NCBI RefSeq assembly: GCF_014635045.1
Contig: NZ_BMCF01000002.1
Coordinates: forward strand, 372,001-436,000
Length of the DNA: 64,000 nt
Direction: 5' to 3'
Origin: Staphylococcus nepalensis
GTDB taxonomy: Bacteria > Bacillota > Bacilli > Staphylococcales > Staphylococcaceae
In this document: piece after piece, positions 10,722-20,535 of the stretch
Layout: each line of letters begins with the position of its first letter
Numbering within the stretch: the stretch's first letter is position 1
Made by a program: the position numbers and the translations under genes
The notes under the pieces: generated by a model
What the model was told of the DNA's origin: nothing
Seen by the model: only the letters and a program-made list of their open reading frames with translations
The model's database searches: none

Positions 10722-11370
10722 TAAAAAAGCATTAGAAATGATCGATGTTATTTCAAATATGTTTCCAGATGCAGAATGTGAACTTGTACATGAGAATCCA
10801 TTTGAATTAACCATTGCAGTATTGTTGTCAGCACAAACTACAGATGTTTCAGTAAATAAACTGACTAAACATTTATTTAAAAAGTATAAAACCCCCGAAG
10901 ATTATATTAATGTTGATATTTCAGAACTCGAAAACGACCTTCGCACCATTGGTTTATATAGAAATAAAGCTAAAAATATTCAAAAGCTATGTCAATCATT
11001 GTTAGAAAAATTTAACGGCATTATCCCAGAGACACATGCTGAACTTGAAAGTCTAGCAGGTGTGGGGCGTAAAACAGCAAACGTAGTTATGAGTGTAGCT
11101 TTTAATGAGCCTTCGTTAGCTGTGGATACACATGTAGAACGTGTATCTAAACGATTGGGTATATGTAGATGGAAAGACAACGTAAGACAAGTTGAAGATA
11201 AATTATGTAAAGTAGTCCCAAGAGAGCGATGGAATAAAACACATCATCAGCTCATTTTCTTTGGACGCTATCACTGCCTAGCACGCAGCCCTAAATGTGA
11301 TATATGTCCATTATTTGATGTATGTAGAGAAGGACAAAAACGATATAAAGCAAGTTTGAAAGAAGTGTGA
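10711..11370 (+). CDS. nth: Endonuclease III (DNA glycosylase/AP lyase)
   Basis: Removes oxidised pyrimidines from DNA and nicks the abasic site. The 219-residue protein shows the helix-hairpin-helix LAGVGRKTANVV with catalytic lysine, the catalytic aspartate in AVDTHVERVSKRLG, and a C-terminal 4Fe-4S cluster with spacing C-x6-C-x2-C-x5-C in CLARSPKCDICPLFDVC. The ATG at 10711 is preferred over an in-frame ATG at 10684 because GAGGAG stands at the right distance and the length matches the family. It overlaps dnaD and is followed 5 bp later by the YpoC-like gene. Confidence 0.95.
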   Translation: MISNKKALEMIDVISNMFPDAECELVHENPFELTIAVLLSAQTTDVSVNKLTKHLFKKYKTPEDYINVDISELENDLRTIGLYRNKAKNIQKLCQSLLEKFNGIIPETHAELESLAGVGRKTANVVMSVAFNEPSLAVDTHVERVSKRLGICRWKDNVRQVEDKLCKVVPRERWNKTHHQLIFFGRYHCLARSPKCDICPLFDVCREGQKRYKASLKEV

Positions 11371-11375
11371 ACTGA

Positions 11376-11732
11376 TTGATTTCAAAAGAAGACTTTAAAG
11401 ACATGGAATTACAAATTGATGCATTTTCTAAACAGAAAAAATTAAAATCACCACAAGCTAAAGCATTATTAGATCAATATTTTGGTATGATTGAAACTTT
11501 TTTTTTACAAATCAATGGTATTAATACAATTGACTTTAATCATTTATCCGACTATCCTATTGTGCCTATGAATTTTGAAGAGCGTTATCATTATATGGTT
11601 GCTCGGAAGTATCATTTTATGGGCTATAGACAAATGAAAACACTCAAATCAGAATTAATTAAAATGAATGCTTCGTATCAAATTCGTCAAAAAAAGAAGG
11701 GAACGGGACAAAAATCACATTTTTCTGAGTAG
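11376..11732 (+). CDS. YpoC-family protein of unknown function
   Basis: A 118-residue soluble protein, mainly helical, ending in a basic stretch (RQKKKGTGQKS). Position (dnaD-nth-ypoC) and size suggest the YpoC family, which lies in this place in Bacillus. No catalytic motif is visible and the function is unknown. The start is TTG at 11376, 5 bp after nth, with a weak AGAAGTGTGA upstream; translational coupling to nth is likely. A start at the first internal ATG (11404) is possible. Confidence 0.6.
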   Translation: MISKEDFKDMELQIDAFSKQKKLKSPQAKALLDQYFGMIETFFLQINGINTIDFNHLSDYPIVPMNFEERYHYMVARKYHFMGYRQMKTLKSELIKMNASYQIRQKKKGTGQKSHFSE

Positions 11733-11858
11733 ATGACGAAGATTGGTTATGGCTTTGGTTACTAAATAGAATATAAACGTACTGCTATAAAAGTAATTGT
11801 CTCCATAAAAGGTGTGTAAAAGAAATTTTAGACGTAGACGCTTAACCTATTATTATGG

Positions 11859-11884
11859 TTACGCAGCCCTTGGCTCATGCGTAA
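11859..11884. repeat. Hairpin inside the ypoC-pbp2 gap; 11733-12002 otherwise empty
   Basis: The 445-bp convergent gap holds no supported gene. TTACGCA / TGCGTAA (7-bp arms) enclose a nested GCC / GGC pairing, giving a bulged stem-loop. Nearby AGAGA / TCTCT arms (about 11912-11941) look like a decayed terminator. An 18-codon frame from ATG 11878 to 11934 lacks a ribosome binding site. A small RNA is possible but unsupported. Confidence 0.4.
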
Positions 11885-12002
11885 GTATGCTTTATATAAC
11901 CACCAAAATAAAAGAGAGGTCTTTGAAGCATAAATGTCTCTAACTCATAAAAAAACGTCAGTTTGTATTGTCACTGAACCAGATTTCTACGCTTTTTTTA
12001 CC

Positions 12003-12037
12003 AAAAAACAGGACTGATTTTTGTATCAGTCCTGTTT
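12003..12037 (-). terminator. Intrinsic terminator of the pbp2 operon
   Basis: A perfect 13-bp inverted repeat, AAACAGGACTGAT / ATCAGTCCTGTTT with a 6-nt loop. On the reverse strand the stem runs into a T tract (the A run at 12003-12008), so it fits termination of reverse transcripts coming from pbp2. Confidence 0.8.
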
Positions 12038-12057
12038 AGTATAGAGCCTATAAAATG

Positions 12058-12122
12058 AGCCCCAAAAAGTTTTCTAACTAAAGCATTCTTTTTGGGGCTA
12101 AATTTTGGGATGGGTATCCCAA
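12058..12122. repeat. Two further hairpins downstream of pbp2
   Basis: AGCCCCAAAAAG (12058-12069) pairs perfectly with CTTTTTGGGGCT (12088-12099). TTGGGAT (12105-12111) pairs with ATCCCAA (12116-12122) around GGGT. Together with the next hairpin these make three stacked stem-loops between pbp2 and ypoC, which may act as extra terminators or as mRNA 3'-end protection. Confidence 0.65.
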
Positions 12123-12177
12123 GCACTTCTTATTGTTATGAGTTCATATTAATAACTATTTCACTCAAAACATTTAA

Positions 12178-14343
12178 TTAATCGTTACTCGAACTATTTC
12201 TATTAGAATCGGATGATGAGTCACTGTTACTATTACTGTTACTATTACTGTTACTACTGCTGCTTCCACCTTGACCTTGTGGTTTTTTGCTCGTTGTATT
12301 GTCATCAGAATGACCTGCAACAGATAAACTATCTTTACTATCACCATTTACTGAATCAGGTTTTGTAAAGTCTTGACCATCTCTAGGTGAAATTGTACTC
12401 ATTACATCTTCAAATAAAAATTGTGGATATTCTTGTTCTTCGTGACCAACAAATGAGTTGACGCCACCTTGTTTAACTTCATTGAATCCCATCCAAACGG
12501 ACATACTATATTTTGGTGTAAATCCATTCATCCAAACGTCTTTTGCGGCATCATCAGGTAATCCGTACTCTTGATATGTTTGGTTACCATAAGTACCTGT
12601 ACCAGTTTTGGCGCCAACATTCACACCAGAAATATTATGACCATAAGCAGAACCATATGCTTCGAATGTACCTTTAAGTACCTCTGCTAGCATGTAAGAA
12701 GTAGAGTTTTTCATCGCTTTTTTACTAGTGTGATCATAATTAATTACTTCTCCGTTTTCTTTTTCTACTTTTTTAATTGAATGCGCATTATTATATTCGC
12801 CGCCATTTGCAATAGCTGCAAATGCTGATGCTAATTGAGTAGGGGAGAATTCTGATGATGAACCACCTAGTACTTCAGAAGGCCCAATCTCTCCTTCATA
12901 ATCTAAACCTACATTGTTAGCAAATTGTTTTGGTGCATCATTACCAGCATTTTCTTTGGTAGATTGCCAAGTTTTTAACGCTGGTATATTGAAACTTTGA
13001 CGTAGGGCATCATATAACTTAACTTCTCCGTGACCTTCCATATCATAGTTTCTAAATGTCACGCCATCTACTTGATAAGATTCTTCGTCCTGGATAGCAT
13101 GATTTGTAGCCCAATTCATATTTTCTATAGCTGGGCCATAAGCTAAGAACGGTTTTAATGATGAACCAGTAGGGTGCGCGTCAGTAGCCAAGTTTCTATC
13201 AACAACATCTTTGTAATTTCTACCACCAGATACTGCAACTAATCCACCAGATTCACTATCTACGATAGAAGCACCAACTTGTTGGTCTTCATTTTTATAG
13301 TAGCTACCATTATTTACACGATCTTGTAAAGTTTGTTGAACATCTTTATCCATATTTGTGTAAATTTTAACACCACTATTTAGAACTTCGCCTAAGTTTT
13401 TACCTTTAAATTCCTTATTATTCATTAATTCTGATTTTACGAAGTTAATATATGAGTCATATTCTTCAGTTGAATTATCTTCGCTGACTTTGCGTTCTTC
13501 AGAACTTCGGTTAACTAAGTTATCTTCTATAGAGGTGTCTTGCGCTTCTTCTTTTTCTTTCTTAGAAATTCTATTATGATATTCCATTAAATATAAAACA
13601 GTGTCTTTACGCGACTCTGCTGCTTCTGGATGATCATAAATATTATATGTGTTCGGAACTTGCGGCAATCCAGCAAGATATGCTTGTTCAGCTAAATTTA
13701 AATCTTTTAAATCTTTATCAAAGTAATACTTAGCTGCAGCTTTCACACCATAAACACCGTCTGAATAGTAAATTTTATTTAAATACATTTCAAAAATTTC
13801 ATCTTTACTATATTCTTGTTCGAGCCTATACGATAAGTAAGCTTCTTGAGCTTTACGCGCAATTGATTTTTGATCCGTTAAGAACGAACGTTTAACCACT
13901 TGTTGCGTTAGCGTTGAAGCACCTTCTGAACCAAATCCACCTGTAAAGTTTTTAGCTACGGCGCCAAACAAACGTTTGTAATCAAGTGCACCATGATCAT
14001 AGAAACGATTATCTTCAGTTGCTAATACTGCAGCTTTCATGTTTTTAGGCACTTCGTCTAAATCAACATGTTCTCGTCGTTGTCCATTATCAATGGTTTT
14101 AATCAAATCACCATCTTTATCGTATATTTTAGCAGGAATTGGATCTTGTAATTTTGATTCTGTAAATGCAGGCGCTTTCCAAGCATAATAAGCAAATAAC
14201 AAAATACCAATTAATGCTAGAACAATAAATGCTATGATGAGAAATCCAATTATCTTGATAATTGTTCTTTTTATATTCCTATTCTTTTTTTCTCCAGACT
14301 TACTATTCTTATTAGAATTCGTAGTCCTTTTCTTCTCCGTCAT
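12178..14343 (-). CDS. pbp2: Penicillin-binding protein 2 (bifunctional class A PBP)
   Basis: Polymerises lipid II (GT51 domain) and crosslinks peptidoglycan (transpeptidase); it is the only bifunctional PBP in S. aureus. The 721-residue protein has a basic cytoplasmic tail, one membrane anchor (about 29-52), the glycosyltransferase glutamate in [11 protein letters not shown] (about 108-118) and GASTLTQQ (about 141-148). The transpeptidase has the active serine in GSSLK (Ser394-Lys397), SFN at 450-452 and KTG at 579-581. The end is a Ser/Asn repeat of about 30 residues, seen as a run of related codons. It overlaps recU by 4 bp, the conserved recU-pbp order. Confidence 0.96.
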   Translation of the reverse strand: MTEKKRTTNSNKNSKSGEKKNRNIKRTIIKIIGFLIIAFIVLALIGILLFAYYAWKAPAFTESKLQDPIPAKIYDKDGDLIKTIDNGQRREHVDLDEVPKNMKAAVLATEDNRFYDHGALDYKRLFGAVAKNFTGGFGSEGASTLTQQVVKRSFLTDQKSIARKAQEAYLSYRLEQEYSKDEIFEMYLNKIYYSDGVYGVKAAAKYYFDKDLKDLNLAEQAYLAGLPQVPNTYNIYDHPEAAESRKDTVLYLMEYHNRISKKEKEEAQDTSIEDNLVNRSSEERKVSEDNSTEEYDSYINFVKSELMNNKEFKGKNLGEVLNSGVKIYTNMDKDVQQTLQDRVNNGSYYKNEDQQVGASIVDSESGGLVAVSGGRNYKDVVDRNLATDAHPTGSSLKPFLAYGPAIENMNWATNHAIQDEESYQVDGVTFRNYDMEGHGEVKLYDALRQSFNIPALKTWQSTKENAGNDAPKQFANNVGLDYEGEIGPSEVLGGSSSEFSPTQLASAFAAIANGGEYNNAHSIKKVEKENGEVINYDHTSKKAMKNSTSYMLAEVLKGTFEAYGSAYGHNISGVNVGAKTGTGTYGNQTYQEYGLPDDAAKDVWMNGFTPKYSMSVWMGFNEVKQGGVNSFVGHEEQEYPQFLFEDVMSTISPRDGQDFTKPDSVNGDSKDSLSVAGHSDDNTTSKKPQGQGGSSSSNSNSNSNSNSDSSSDSNRNSSSND

Positions 14344-14966
14344 ACGCGGTCCTCACTTTCATCTAATATCAACTTATCAACTGCTTTGAGGTAATTCAAT
14401 CTTGGTTGATACTGATAAGGAATATAGTAACCATTTTTTCTTATTTCTTCAACCGTAATCGACTTTTTAATCTCTTTTTTAAACCGATGCCAATAATATT
14501 TAAATTTGCTATAAGGCAATAAATAAACTTCATCTATTAATTTAAAGCGTATTAATAAAAACACTGTACCTCCTTGTTCAAAACAAGCATCCATATGTAA
14601 CACTTGATGTTCATGCATGTTATTTAATGGAAAGGAAGTTTTATTTTTTGTTTCCTTCGCTTCAAAATCTAAGTAATGCCCGTTATAAATACCATTATAA
14701 TCAGTAGTCGAAGGCGTTCTGAAATAAGCCTCATTAATCACTGCCTTACTTCTCATAGGATAATGAACGTTTACTATTTGTACCGGCGTTGGCTTTTTAT
14801 GTATAACAGCTTGTCCGAGTTTCAAATAGTGGGTGTTTGATAATTCAATATCATTCTCTAGTGACATGCCTCTGCCACCATAGTTTATTTTACCCTTTTC
14901 TTCCTTATGAGTTCGTCCGACTTGAGACTTATTTCCATAAAATGGTTTCCCATTAGGATAATTCAT
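14340..14966 (-). CDS. recU: Holliday junction resolvase RecU
   Basis: RecU cleaves Holliday junctions in recombination and chromosome segregation. The 208-residue protein carries the restriction-nuclease-like core, with acidic residues in [10 protein letters not shown] and in [16 protein letters not shown] (Asp100, Glu102, Lys104 by count). Family length is about 200. An N-terminal disordered basic segment (about 1-35) is also typical. Translation is coupled to pbp2 through an ATGA overlap. A reverse promoter lies about 40 bp upstream of the ATG. Confidence 0.94.
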   Translation of the reverse strand: MNYPNGKPFYGNKSQVGRTHKEEKGKINYGGRGMSLENDIELSNTHYLKLGQAVIHKKPTPVQIVNVHYPMRSKAVINEAYFRTPSTTDYNGIYNGHYLDFEAKETKNKTSFPLNNMHEHQVLHMDACFEQGGTVFLLIRFKLIDEVYLLPYSKFKYYWHRFKKEIKKSITVEEIRKNGYYIPYQYQPRLNYLKAVDKLILDESEDRV

Positions 14967-15006
14967 CGTTTTTCACCACTTTAATTTGGTTTCAAAAACT
15001 TTTTTC

Positions 15007-15036
15007 ATTATACCTGAAAACTGTCTTTTTTTCCAA
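15007..15036 (-). promoter_or_regulatory. Sigma-A promoter of recU-pbp2
   Basis: On the reverse strand TTGGAA (15036-15031) is followed after 18 bp by a perfect TATAAT (15012-15007). The start point would be near 15000, giving a leader of about 35 nt. Confidence 0.6.
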
Positions 15037-15215
15037 ACTATGATATATAAAGCAATGTATCTGTACATACATCATGTATATTTTAACGTGCTTTGTTCAA
15101 TTAAACAATATTAGACGTTAAATATGCTTTATATATGACATAAATGTAAGGTGTGCATTTCAAAAATGACTATTAAATTCATTTGTGGTAAATTTAGTAT
15201 GTAGGAGGAAACTTC

Positions 15216-15554
15216 ATGCAACAATTATTCACCCAACTATTAAATGATGTACAAGTTATGCAAGACAGATATGAATTTGTCAAAGCAGATGTCGTAGACT
15301 ATGACTTTTATAAAGACGTTGTACCATTCACTAGAAACATAGATGAACTATTAGTTTCATTAAAAGCTTACGAAGCTAAAATGCTTCAATTACCTTATAT
15401 GAATAAGAGAAAATTTGATTTATTAATATCAAACATTGAAGCTTTATCAGTAGAATGTCATTTCAAAAGAACAAGCCGAAAGCTATTCACTGAAAAAGTG
15501 AAAGCTGTACAATATGATTTAAGTTATATACAAAGAAGTGATATCAACTTATGA
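15216..15554 (+). CDS. DUF1798 (YppE-like) protein
   Basis: A 112-residue helical-bundle protein fitting the DUF1798/YppE family; in Bacillus yppE sits in the same recU-ponA / ypsA neighbourhood. The function is unknown. The start follows TAGGAGGAAA, a strong ribosome binding site, 6 nt before ATG. It overlaps the next gene by 4 bp. A weak promoter-like pair (TTAGAC at 15111, TATGAC at 15134) is upstream, divergent from recU. Confidence 0.75.
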   Translation: MQQLFTQLLNDVQVMQDRYEFVKADVVDYDFYKDVVPFTRNIDELLVSLKAYEAKMLQLPYMNKRKFDLLISNIEALSVECHFKRTSRKLFTEKVKAVQYDLSYIQRSDINL

Positions 15555-16117
15555 TAAAAACAATTTATGTCACAGGTTATAAATCGTTTGAACTTAATAT
15601 TTTTAAAGATGACGCACCTGAAGTTTCTTATTTAAAAAAATTTATTGCTCATAAATTAAAACAGTTGATTGAAGAAGGACTTGAATGGGTATTAATACAA
15701 GGACAGATGGGTATAGAATTATGGACGGCTGAAGTGGTTATTAATTTGAAAGCAACATATCCTGATCTCAAACTTGGTATCGTTACACCATTTTATGGCC
15801 ATACTGATAAATGGAATGAACAAAATCAAGCAAAATATAACCGAATCGTACAACAGTCTGATTTTGTAGATAGCGTGTTTCACACGCCTTATGTAGGGCC
15901 ACATCAATTTAAACAGACAGATCAATTTATGCTCGATCATACAGATCAATCGCTACTCATTTACGATGAGGAACAAGAAGCCAGTCCAAAATACTTTAAG
16001 CAAATGTTAGTTGATTTTATGGAAAAAACAAATTATACTTGTGACATTGTTTCGTTCGATGAATTAACGGAATTTATTAACGATTTGCAGTGGTCTCAAG
16101 AACAAAGTTTCGAATGA
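15551..16117 (+). CDS. ypsA: DUF1273 / YpsA-family protein
   Basis: A 188-residue protein of the YpsA (UPF0398) family. It has an alpha/beta core with an early glycine-containing loop ([12 protein letters not shown]) and a central [16 protein letters not shown] segment (about 55-70), consistent with the SLOG-like nucleotide-binding fold. Published work links YpsA to cell division in Bacillus and S. aureus. Here it stands directly before gpsB, another division gene, which supports that link. The ATG overlaps the DUF1798 gene by 4 bp. Confidence 0.85.
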   Translation: MIKTIYVTGYKSFELNIFKDDAPEVSYLKKFIAHKLKQLIEEGLEWVLIQGQMGIELWTAEVVINLKATYPDLKLGIVTPFYGHTDKWNEQNQAKYNRIVQQSDFVDSVFHTPYVGPHQFKQTDQFMLDHTDQSLLIYDEEQEASPKYFKQMLVDFMEKTNYTCDIVSFDELTEFINDLQWSQEQSFE

Positions 16118-16128
16118 GGTGGGAAAAT

Positions 16129-16482
16129 ATGTCAGATATTTCATTAAAATTATCAGCTAAAGATATTTATGAAAAAGATTTTGAAAAAACTATGACACGT
16201 GGGTATAGAAGGGAAGAAGTAGATGCTTTCTTAGACGACATCATAGCTGATTATCAAAAGATGGCAGATTTAGATAATGAAGTTGTTAAACTTTCTGAAG
16301 AAAATAATAAACTAAAAAAAGAACTTGAAGAATTGAGATTACGTGTAGCCACATCTAGACCACAAGAAAATAAAAACTTTTCGTCTAATGGTAATGTCAA
16401 TAACAATTCTAGCAATAATGGGAACAACGTAGATATTTTAAAAAGAATTTCCAACTTAGAAAAAGCTGTGTTTGGAAAGTAA
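16129..16482 (+). CDS. gpsB: Cell division protein GpsB
   Basis: GpsB is a DivIVA-like coiled-coil adaptor that links division and peptidoglycan synthesis; in S. aureus it affects FtsZ. The 117-residue protein has the DivIVA/GpsB membrane-binding motif near the start ([20 protein letters not shown], about 7-26), a coiled coil (about 30-75), an Asn/Ser-rich linker (about 85-103) and a short C-terminal helical module. The ATG at 16129 follows GAGGTGGG and is chosen over an in-frame upstream ATG at 16090 inside ypsA. Confidence 0.93.
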   Translation: MSDISLKLSAKDIYEKDFEKTMTRGYRREEVDAFLDDIIADYQKMADLDNEVVKLSEENNKLKKELEELRLRVATSRPQENKNFSSNGNVNNNSSNNGNNVDILKRISNLEKAVFGK

Positions 16483-16537
16483 TACAACCATTATAATTTA
16501 AACGAATATACCAACGTAGATTTGTAGTATCTACATA

Positions 16538-16574
16538 AAGATAAGTTTTGAAAAATCAAAACTTATCTTATTTT
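16538..16574 (+). terminator. Intrinsic terminator after gpsB
   Basis: A perfect 14-bp stem, AAGATAAGTTTTGA / TCAAAACTTATCTT with an AAAA loop, followed by ATTTTATTTG. It separates gpsB from the rnpB promoter, whose -35 box begins only 3 bp downstream. Confidence 0.85.
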
Positions 16575-16576
16575 AT

Positions 16577-16605
16577 TTGTTTTGAAATGTTAAAAATGAT
16601 ATACT
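16577..16605 (+). promoter_or_regulatory. Promoter of rnpB
   Basis: TTGTTT (16577-16582), a 17-bp spacer, and TATACT (16600-16605). The predicted start, near 16612, coincides with the expected 5' end of RNase P RNA. Confidence 0.75.
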
Positions 16606-16611
16606 ACTAAG

Positions 16612-17004
16612 GATGGTGTTTTGGGTAATCGCTATAGCGATATAGAGGAAAGTCCATGCTCACACAATCTGAGATGATTGTAGTGTTCGTGCTTGATGAA
16701 ACAATAAGTCAAGGCATTAAGTTGACGGCAATGAAATAACCTAAGTCTTAGGATACGGTTAAAATAGTTTGAAAGTGCCACAGTGACGTAGCTTTTATAG
16801 AAATATAAAAGGTGGAACGCGGTAAACCCCTCGAGTGAGCAATCCAAATTAGGTAGGAGCACTTATTTAACGAAATTCAACGTATAAATAAGGCATACTT
16901 TTTATAGTATGTAGACAGATGGTTACCACCGGCGTACGAGTGTAACTAGTACACGTTGGCAGTACAAAGGTACAAAACATGGCTTATAGAAACATCATTA
17001 CTAG
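16612..17004 (+). ncRNA. rnpB: RNase P RNA, Firmicute type B
   Basis: The catalytic RNA of RNase P, which matures tRNA 5' ends. Conserved blocks are present in order: GAGGAAAGTCCATGCTCACA near the 5' end (16645-16664), GAAAGTGCCACAGTGACG, GGTGGAACGCGGTAAACCCC, TCGAGTGAGCAATCC, then AGACAGATGGTTACCACC and the 3' GGCTTATAGAAA. Length of about 393 nt and the lack of some type A helices agree with the Bacillus/Staphylococcus B class. The 3' end was placed just before the terminator stem and may be off by a few bases. Confidence 0.95.
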
Positions 17005-17010
17005 GCCCAA

Positions 17011-17036
17011 GCTCTCCCATACAGGAGAGCTTTTTT
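17011..17036 (+). terminator. rnpB terminator
   Basis: A 7-bp stem GCTCTCC / GGAGAGC followed by six T residues. Confidence 0.92.
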
Positions 17037-17290
17037 AATTGTTAAAAATACGAATTTAAGATAAATTATAACTTTCTAATAAAAACTTCTTACACAAAGT
17101 GGGCAAATACGTCATAATTGTGATTGAACAGACTTGAAATAATCATAATTTTAATTCAATCATTTTCTGTTAAAAAGATATTTGAGACTAAGATATTAAG
17201 TTACATCATAACCTCTAGAATATGGTCATATCTATTTAAAATAACTTTTGATAAAATATAATTAAAACAATATAAAAAAGGAGCAAAACA

Positions 17291-18424
17291 ATGTATCAAT
17301 TACTAGCTGTATGCCCTATGGGATTAGAAGCCATCGTTTCAAAAGAAATTCAAGAGCTTGGTTATGAAACAACTGTGGAAAATGGCAAAATCTTTTTTGA
17401 AGGCGATGAAACTGCAATAGTTAAATGTAACTTATGGTTGCGTACTGCAGACAGAATAAAAATTGTAGTAGGTCAATTTAACGCTAAAACATTCGATGAA
17501 TTATTCGAGAAAACGAAAGCATTACCTTGGGAAACATTAATTGAAAAAGAAGGGAATTTTCCAGTACAAGGCCGTAGTGTTAAATCAACATTGTTTAGTG
17601 TTCCAGATTGCCAAGCAATCGTCAAAAAAGCGATTGTAGAACGTTTAAAAGAAACTTATCAAGAAAAAGGTTGGTTAAATGAATCTGGTGCTAAATACCC
17701 GATTGAAGTCTCACTATTAAAAGATAGCGCCTTACTCACAATCGATACTTCTGGCTCAGGGTTGAATAAACGTGGTTATAGGTTGGCACAGGGCGAAGCG
17801 CCAATTAAAGAAACGCTTGCTGCTAGTTTGATTAGACTAGCAAATTGGACTGGAGATACACCCCTAATTGATCCATTTTGTGGTTCCGGGACAATCGCAA
17901 TTGAAGCATGCCTAATTGCTCAAAACATTGCGCCAGGCTTTAATCGTGACTTTGTTTCAGAAACTTGGGAGATCATGCCTGATGGATTATATGACCAATT
18001 ACGAGATGAAGCAGATCAACAAGCGAATTACGATAGACCATTAGAAATCTATGCGTCCGATATTGATCCAGAAATGATAGAAATAGCTCGCAGAAATGCT
18101 GAAGAGGTCGGTTTAGCAGATATTATTAATTTTAGCGTTAAAGATGTTAATACATTATCGATAGAATCAGAAGAACCAATCGCATTAATTGGTAATCCAC
18201 CTTATGGTGAGCGTATTGGTGACAGAGAAGAAGTTGAAGCAATGTATCGCTACATCGGTAAGTTAATGCAACAACATCCTTATTTATCATCATATATATT
18301 AACAAGTAACAGTGAATTCGAATTTTTAGTTAATAAAAAAGCAACTAAAAGAAGAAAATTATTCAACGGTTATATCGAATGTACATATTATCAATATTGG
18401 GGTGATAAAAAACCTAGAAAGTAA
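17291..18424 (+). CDS. ypsC: THUMP-domain rRNA N2-guanine methyltransferase (YpsC/RlmL-N-like)
   Basis: A class I SAM-dependent RNA methyltransferase of 377 residues. A THUMP RNA-binding domain (about 45-155) precedes the catalytic domain with the SAM motif DPFCGSGTIAIEACLIA (about 195-211) and the amino-methyltransferase motif IGNPPYGERIGD (about 302-313). It corresponds to the first half of E. coli RlmL, so 23S rRNA m2G modification is the likely reaction; the exact base is inferred from the family. AAAAAAGGAGCAAAACA precedes ATG. The 250-bp upstream gap holds no clear signal apart from a loose 8-bp inverted repeat. Confidence 0.88.
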   Translation: MYQLLAVCPMGLEAIVSKEIQELGYETTVENGKIFFEGDETAIVKCNLWLRTADRIKIVVGQFNAKTFDELFEKTKALPWETLIEKEGNFPVQGRSVKSTLFSVPDCQAIVKKAIVERLKETYQEKGWLNESGAKYPIEVSLLKDSALLTIDTSGSGLNKRGYRLAQGEAPIKETLAASLIRLANWTGDTPLIDPFCGSGTIAIEACLIAQNIAPGFNRDFVSETWEIMPDGLYDQLRDEADQQANYDRPLEIYASDIDPEMIEIARRNAEEVGLADIINFSVKDVNTLSIESEEPIALIGNPPYGERIGDREEVEAMYRYIGKLMQQHPYLSSYILTSNSEFEFLVNKKATKRRKLFNGYIECTYYQYWGDKKPRK

Positions 18425-18456
18425 ACCATTTTAATTTTTAGAAAGAGGTGCCACAA

Positions 18457-19362
18457 TTGAATAGTGAATTTAAAAAAGGTATATTATTTGCTTTTAGTGC
18501 CTACATATTATGGGGGATCCTTCCTATATATTGGGATTTAATAGAAGACATTGGCGCATTTGAAATATTAGCGTTTCGGATCATACTATCAATGATATTT
18601 ATGTTATTGGTTGTCGTATTCACTAAAAATACCGCGCCTTTCAAACGCGATGTCCAACAACTGATAACTAACCCTATACAACTTGTAGCTATAATTGTAG
18701 CTGGTTATGTAATCACGGTTAATTGGGGGACGTTTATATGGGCAGTTACAAATGGTCACGTGTTACAATCGAGTTTAGGATATTACATCAACCCACTTGT
18801 AAGTATTTTACTAGCGTTGATATTTTTAAAAGAACGTTTTAATAAATTCGAATGGATAGCTATTGGATTTGCAGTAATTGGTGTATTATATATGACTATT
18901 AAGGTAGGAGTATTTCCTGGCATTTCATTACTATTTGCTTTTTCATTTGGTATATATGGCCTGATTAAAAAAATTGTACCTATAGATGCGATTAGCAGTA
19001 TTACAATAGAATGTATCGTTACTGCTCCAGCTGGGATTATATATTTATGGTATATATGGCAACAAGGTAGTCTAACATTTGGGTATAATAGTTCTTCATT
19101 TTGGTTGATTTTCTCAGGTGCCATAACTGCAATTCCGCTTATACTATTTTCAGCAGGTGCTCGAAGAATACCACTTTCTTTAACTGGTTTCATTCAATAT
19201 GTTGGTCCTACAATCATGTTTATATTAGGTGTTTTCTTATTCAAAGAACCATTTAGTATGGACCAATTTGTTACATTTATTTTTATTTGGGTTGGTATCA
19301 TTATTTATAGTACTTCTCAATATATTAAGATCAAAAAAAATAAAAACCCAGCAATCAATTAA
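18457..19362 (+). CDS. rarD: RarD/EamA-family transporter
   Basis: A 301-residue membrane protein with about ten spans in two EamA-type repeats, fitting the RarD branch of the drug/metabolite transporter superfamily. Conserved RarD features are visible: FAFSAYILWGILPIYW at the start, TVNWGTFIWAVTNGHVLQSSLGYYINPL in the middle, and LTGFIQYVGPTI near the end. The substrate is unknown. GAAAGAGGTG favours the TTG at 18457 over a GTG at 18448 that overlaps this site. It ends at a strong terminator. Confidence 0.85.
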   Translation: MNSEFKKGILFAFSAYILWGILPIYWDLIEDIGAFEILAFRIILSMIFMLLVVVFTKNTAPFKRDVQQLITNPIQLVAIIVAGYVITVNWGTFIWAVTNGHVLQSSLGYYINPLVSILLALIFLKERFNKFEWIAIGFAVIGVLYMTIKVGVFPGISLLFAFSFGIYGLIKKIVPIDAISSITIECIVTAPAGIIYLWYIWQQGSLTFGYNSSSFWLIFSGAITAIPLILFSAGARRIPLSLTGFIQYVGPTIMFILGVFLFKEPFSMDQFVTFIFIWVGIIIYSTSQYIKIKKNKNPAIN

Positions 19363-19376
19363 AAACACTCATTATT

Positions 19377-19419
19377 TCTCTAAAGGTAATGCTCGTATAA
19401 TTACCCTTAGAGATTTTTT
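19377..19419 (+). terminator. Intrinsic terminator after rarD
   Basis: A 14-base pairing TCTCTAAAGGTAAT / ATTACCCTTAGAGA (one mismatch) with a 9-nt loop, followed by TTTTTT. Confidence 0.82.
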
Positions 19420-19643
19420 ATAATATATTAAATCGATATATACATTTAAAATGCACAAGCTATTAACTCTTTTTTAAAAAATAATACACCAAATATATTA
19501 TTAGTATAAATAGCTTATTTGTAGTATTGTTAAAAGAGATAGAGAAAACGGTTGATTCAAAATAAACATTATATTATCAAGATAATTAAAAAATAAAATT
19601 TATTTCGCTATTTTTAAAGCATATATAATAATGGAGTGATTTT

Positions 19644-20279
19644 ATGACAAGAGTATTAATATTAGGGGCAAATGGAGCTGTTTCTAAAGCCGCTATTAAT
19701 TCATTTTTAGAGAACACATCTTATACATTGAGATTATTCTTAAGGGATGCGAATAGATTACCTGACTATGCATCAGACCGTATAAGAGTACGTGAAGGCG
19801 ATGCTACAAATTTTGAAGACGTTAATCATGCGATGGAAGATGTTGATATCGTCTTTGCCAGTCTTTCTGGAGAATTAGACAAAGAAGCAAGCAATATTGT
19901 TAAAGCAATGGAACAAAATAAAGTTGACCGTTTAATATTTGTGGCTGCTTTAGGTATATATAATGAAGTTCCAGGTGAATTTGGACAGTGGGTCGATGAG
20001 CAGATTAGAGATTATTTACCTGTTTACAGAAAAGCAGCCGATATCATAGAAAATTCAAATATTAATTATACTATTTTAAGACCAGCATGGTTAACAGATA
20101 CTAACGAAATTGATTATGAAATCACACATAAAACAGATCAATTTAAAGGGACAGAAGTTTCTAGAAAAAGTGTGGCTGCTGTAGCAGTTAATATCGCTAA
20201 AAATCCCAAACTTTATTTAAAAGACAACATTGGTATTAGTAAACCAAACACCAATTTTAATAAGCCGAGATGGAAATGA
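19644..20279 (+). CDS. NAD(P)-binding SDR/NmrA-like oxidoreductase
   Basis: A 211-residue atypical short-chain dehydrogenase. The N-terminal dinucleotide loop reads LILGANGAVSKAA (GxxGxxx type), an aspartate appears in EGDATNFEDV, and INYTILRPAWLTDT is the late motif usual in NmrA/YwnB-like proteins. A classical YxxxK catalytic pair is not clear, though VYRKAAD may stand for it. The substrate is unknown. The start follows ATGGAGTG. It is monocistronic, between a terminator upstream and another downstream. Confidence 0.75.
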   Translation: MTRVLILGANGAVSKAAINSFLENTSYTLRLFLRDANRLPDYASDRIRVREGDATNFEDVNHAMEDVDIVFASLSGELDKEASNIVKAMEQNKVDRLIFVAALGIYNEVPGEFGQWVDEQIRDYLPVYRKAADIIENSNINYTILRPAWLTDTNEIDYEITHKTDQFKGTEVSRKSVAAVAVNIAKNPKLYLKDNIGISKPNTNFNKPRWK

Positions 20280-20337
20280 ATAACGTTTATAAATAAACGA
20301 GGCATCATTTCAATCTAATTTTTCTCTCGGTATGTAA

Positions 20338-20364
20338 ATGCCACCATTTTAGGTGGTATTTTTT
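20338..20364 (+). terminator. Intrinsic terminator after the SDR gene
   Basis: An 8-bp stem ATGCCACC / GGTGGTAT (one G-U) with a 6-nt loop, followed by TTTTTT. Confidence 0.82.
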
Positions 20365-20466
20365 AATTTGGAGTTTATAATATATTGCGCATATTTTTCA
20401 GTAATAAAATATATTTTCACAGTATGCCAAAGAAATACTAAATACAATCTAATTTCATAAACTTAC

Positions 20467-20495
20467 TTTAGACCCACATTAATTTGTTATACAAT
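20467..20495 (+). promoter_or_regulatory. Possible promoter of the dynamin-like gene
   Basis: TTTAGA (20467-20472), a 17-bp spacer and TACAAT (20490-20495), about 40 bp before the ATG. Confidence 0.4.
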
Positions 20496-20535
20496 AGAAA
20501 TAATTACATAAAAGTAATAAAGGGGATACAATCTT

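Noticed and set aside
11878..11934. 18-codon frame (starts MRKYALYNHQ)
   Set aside because: No ribosome binding site and the ATG is within a hairpin; too short to support.
16632..16862. 76-codon reverse frame
   Set aside because: It lies inside the RNase P RNA gene.
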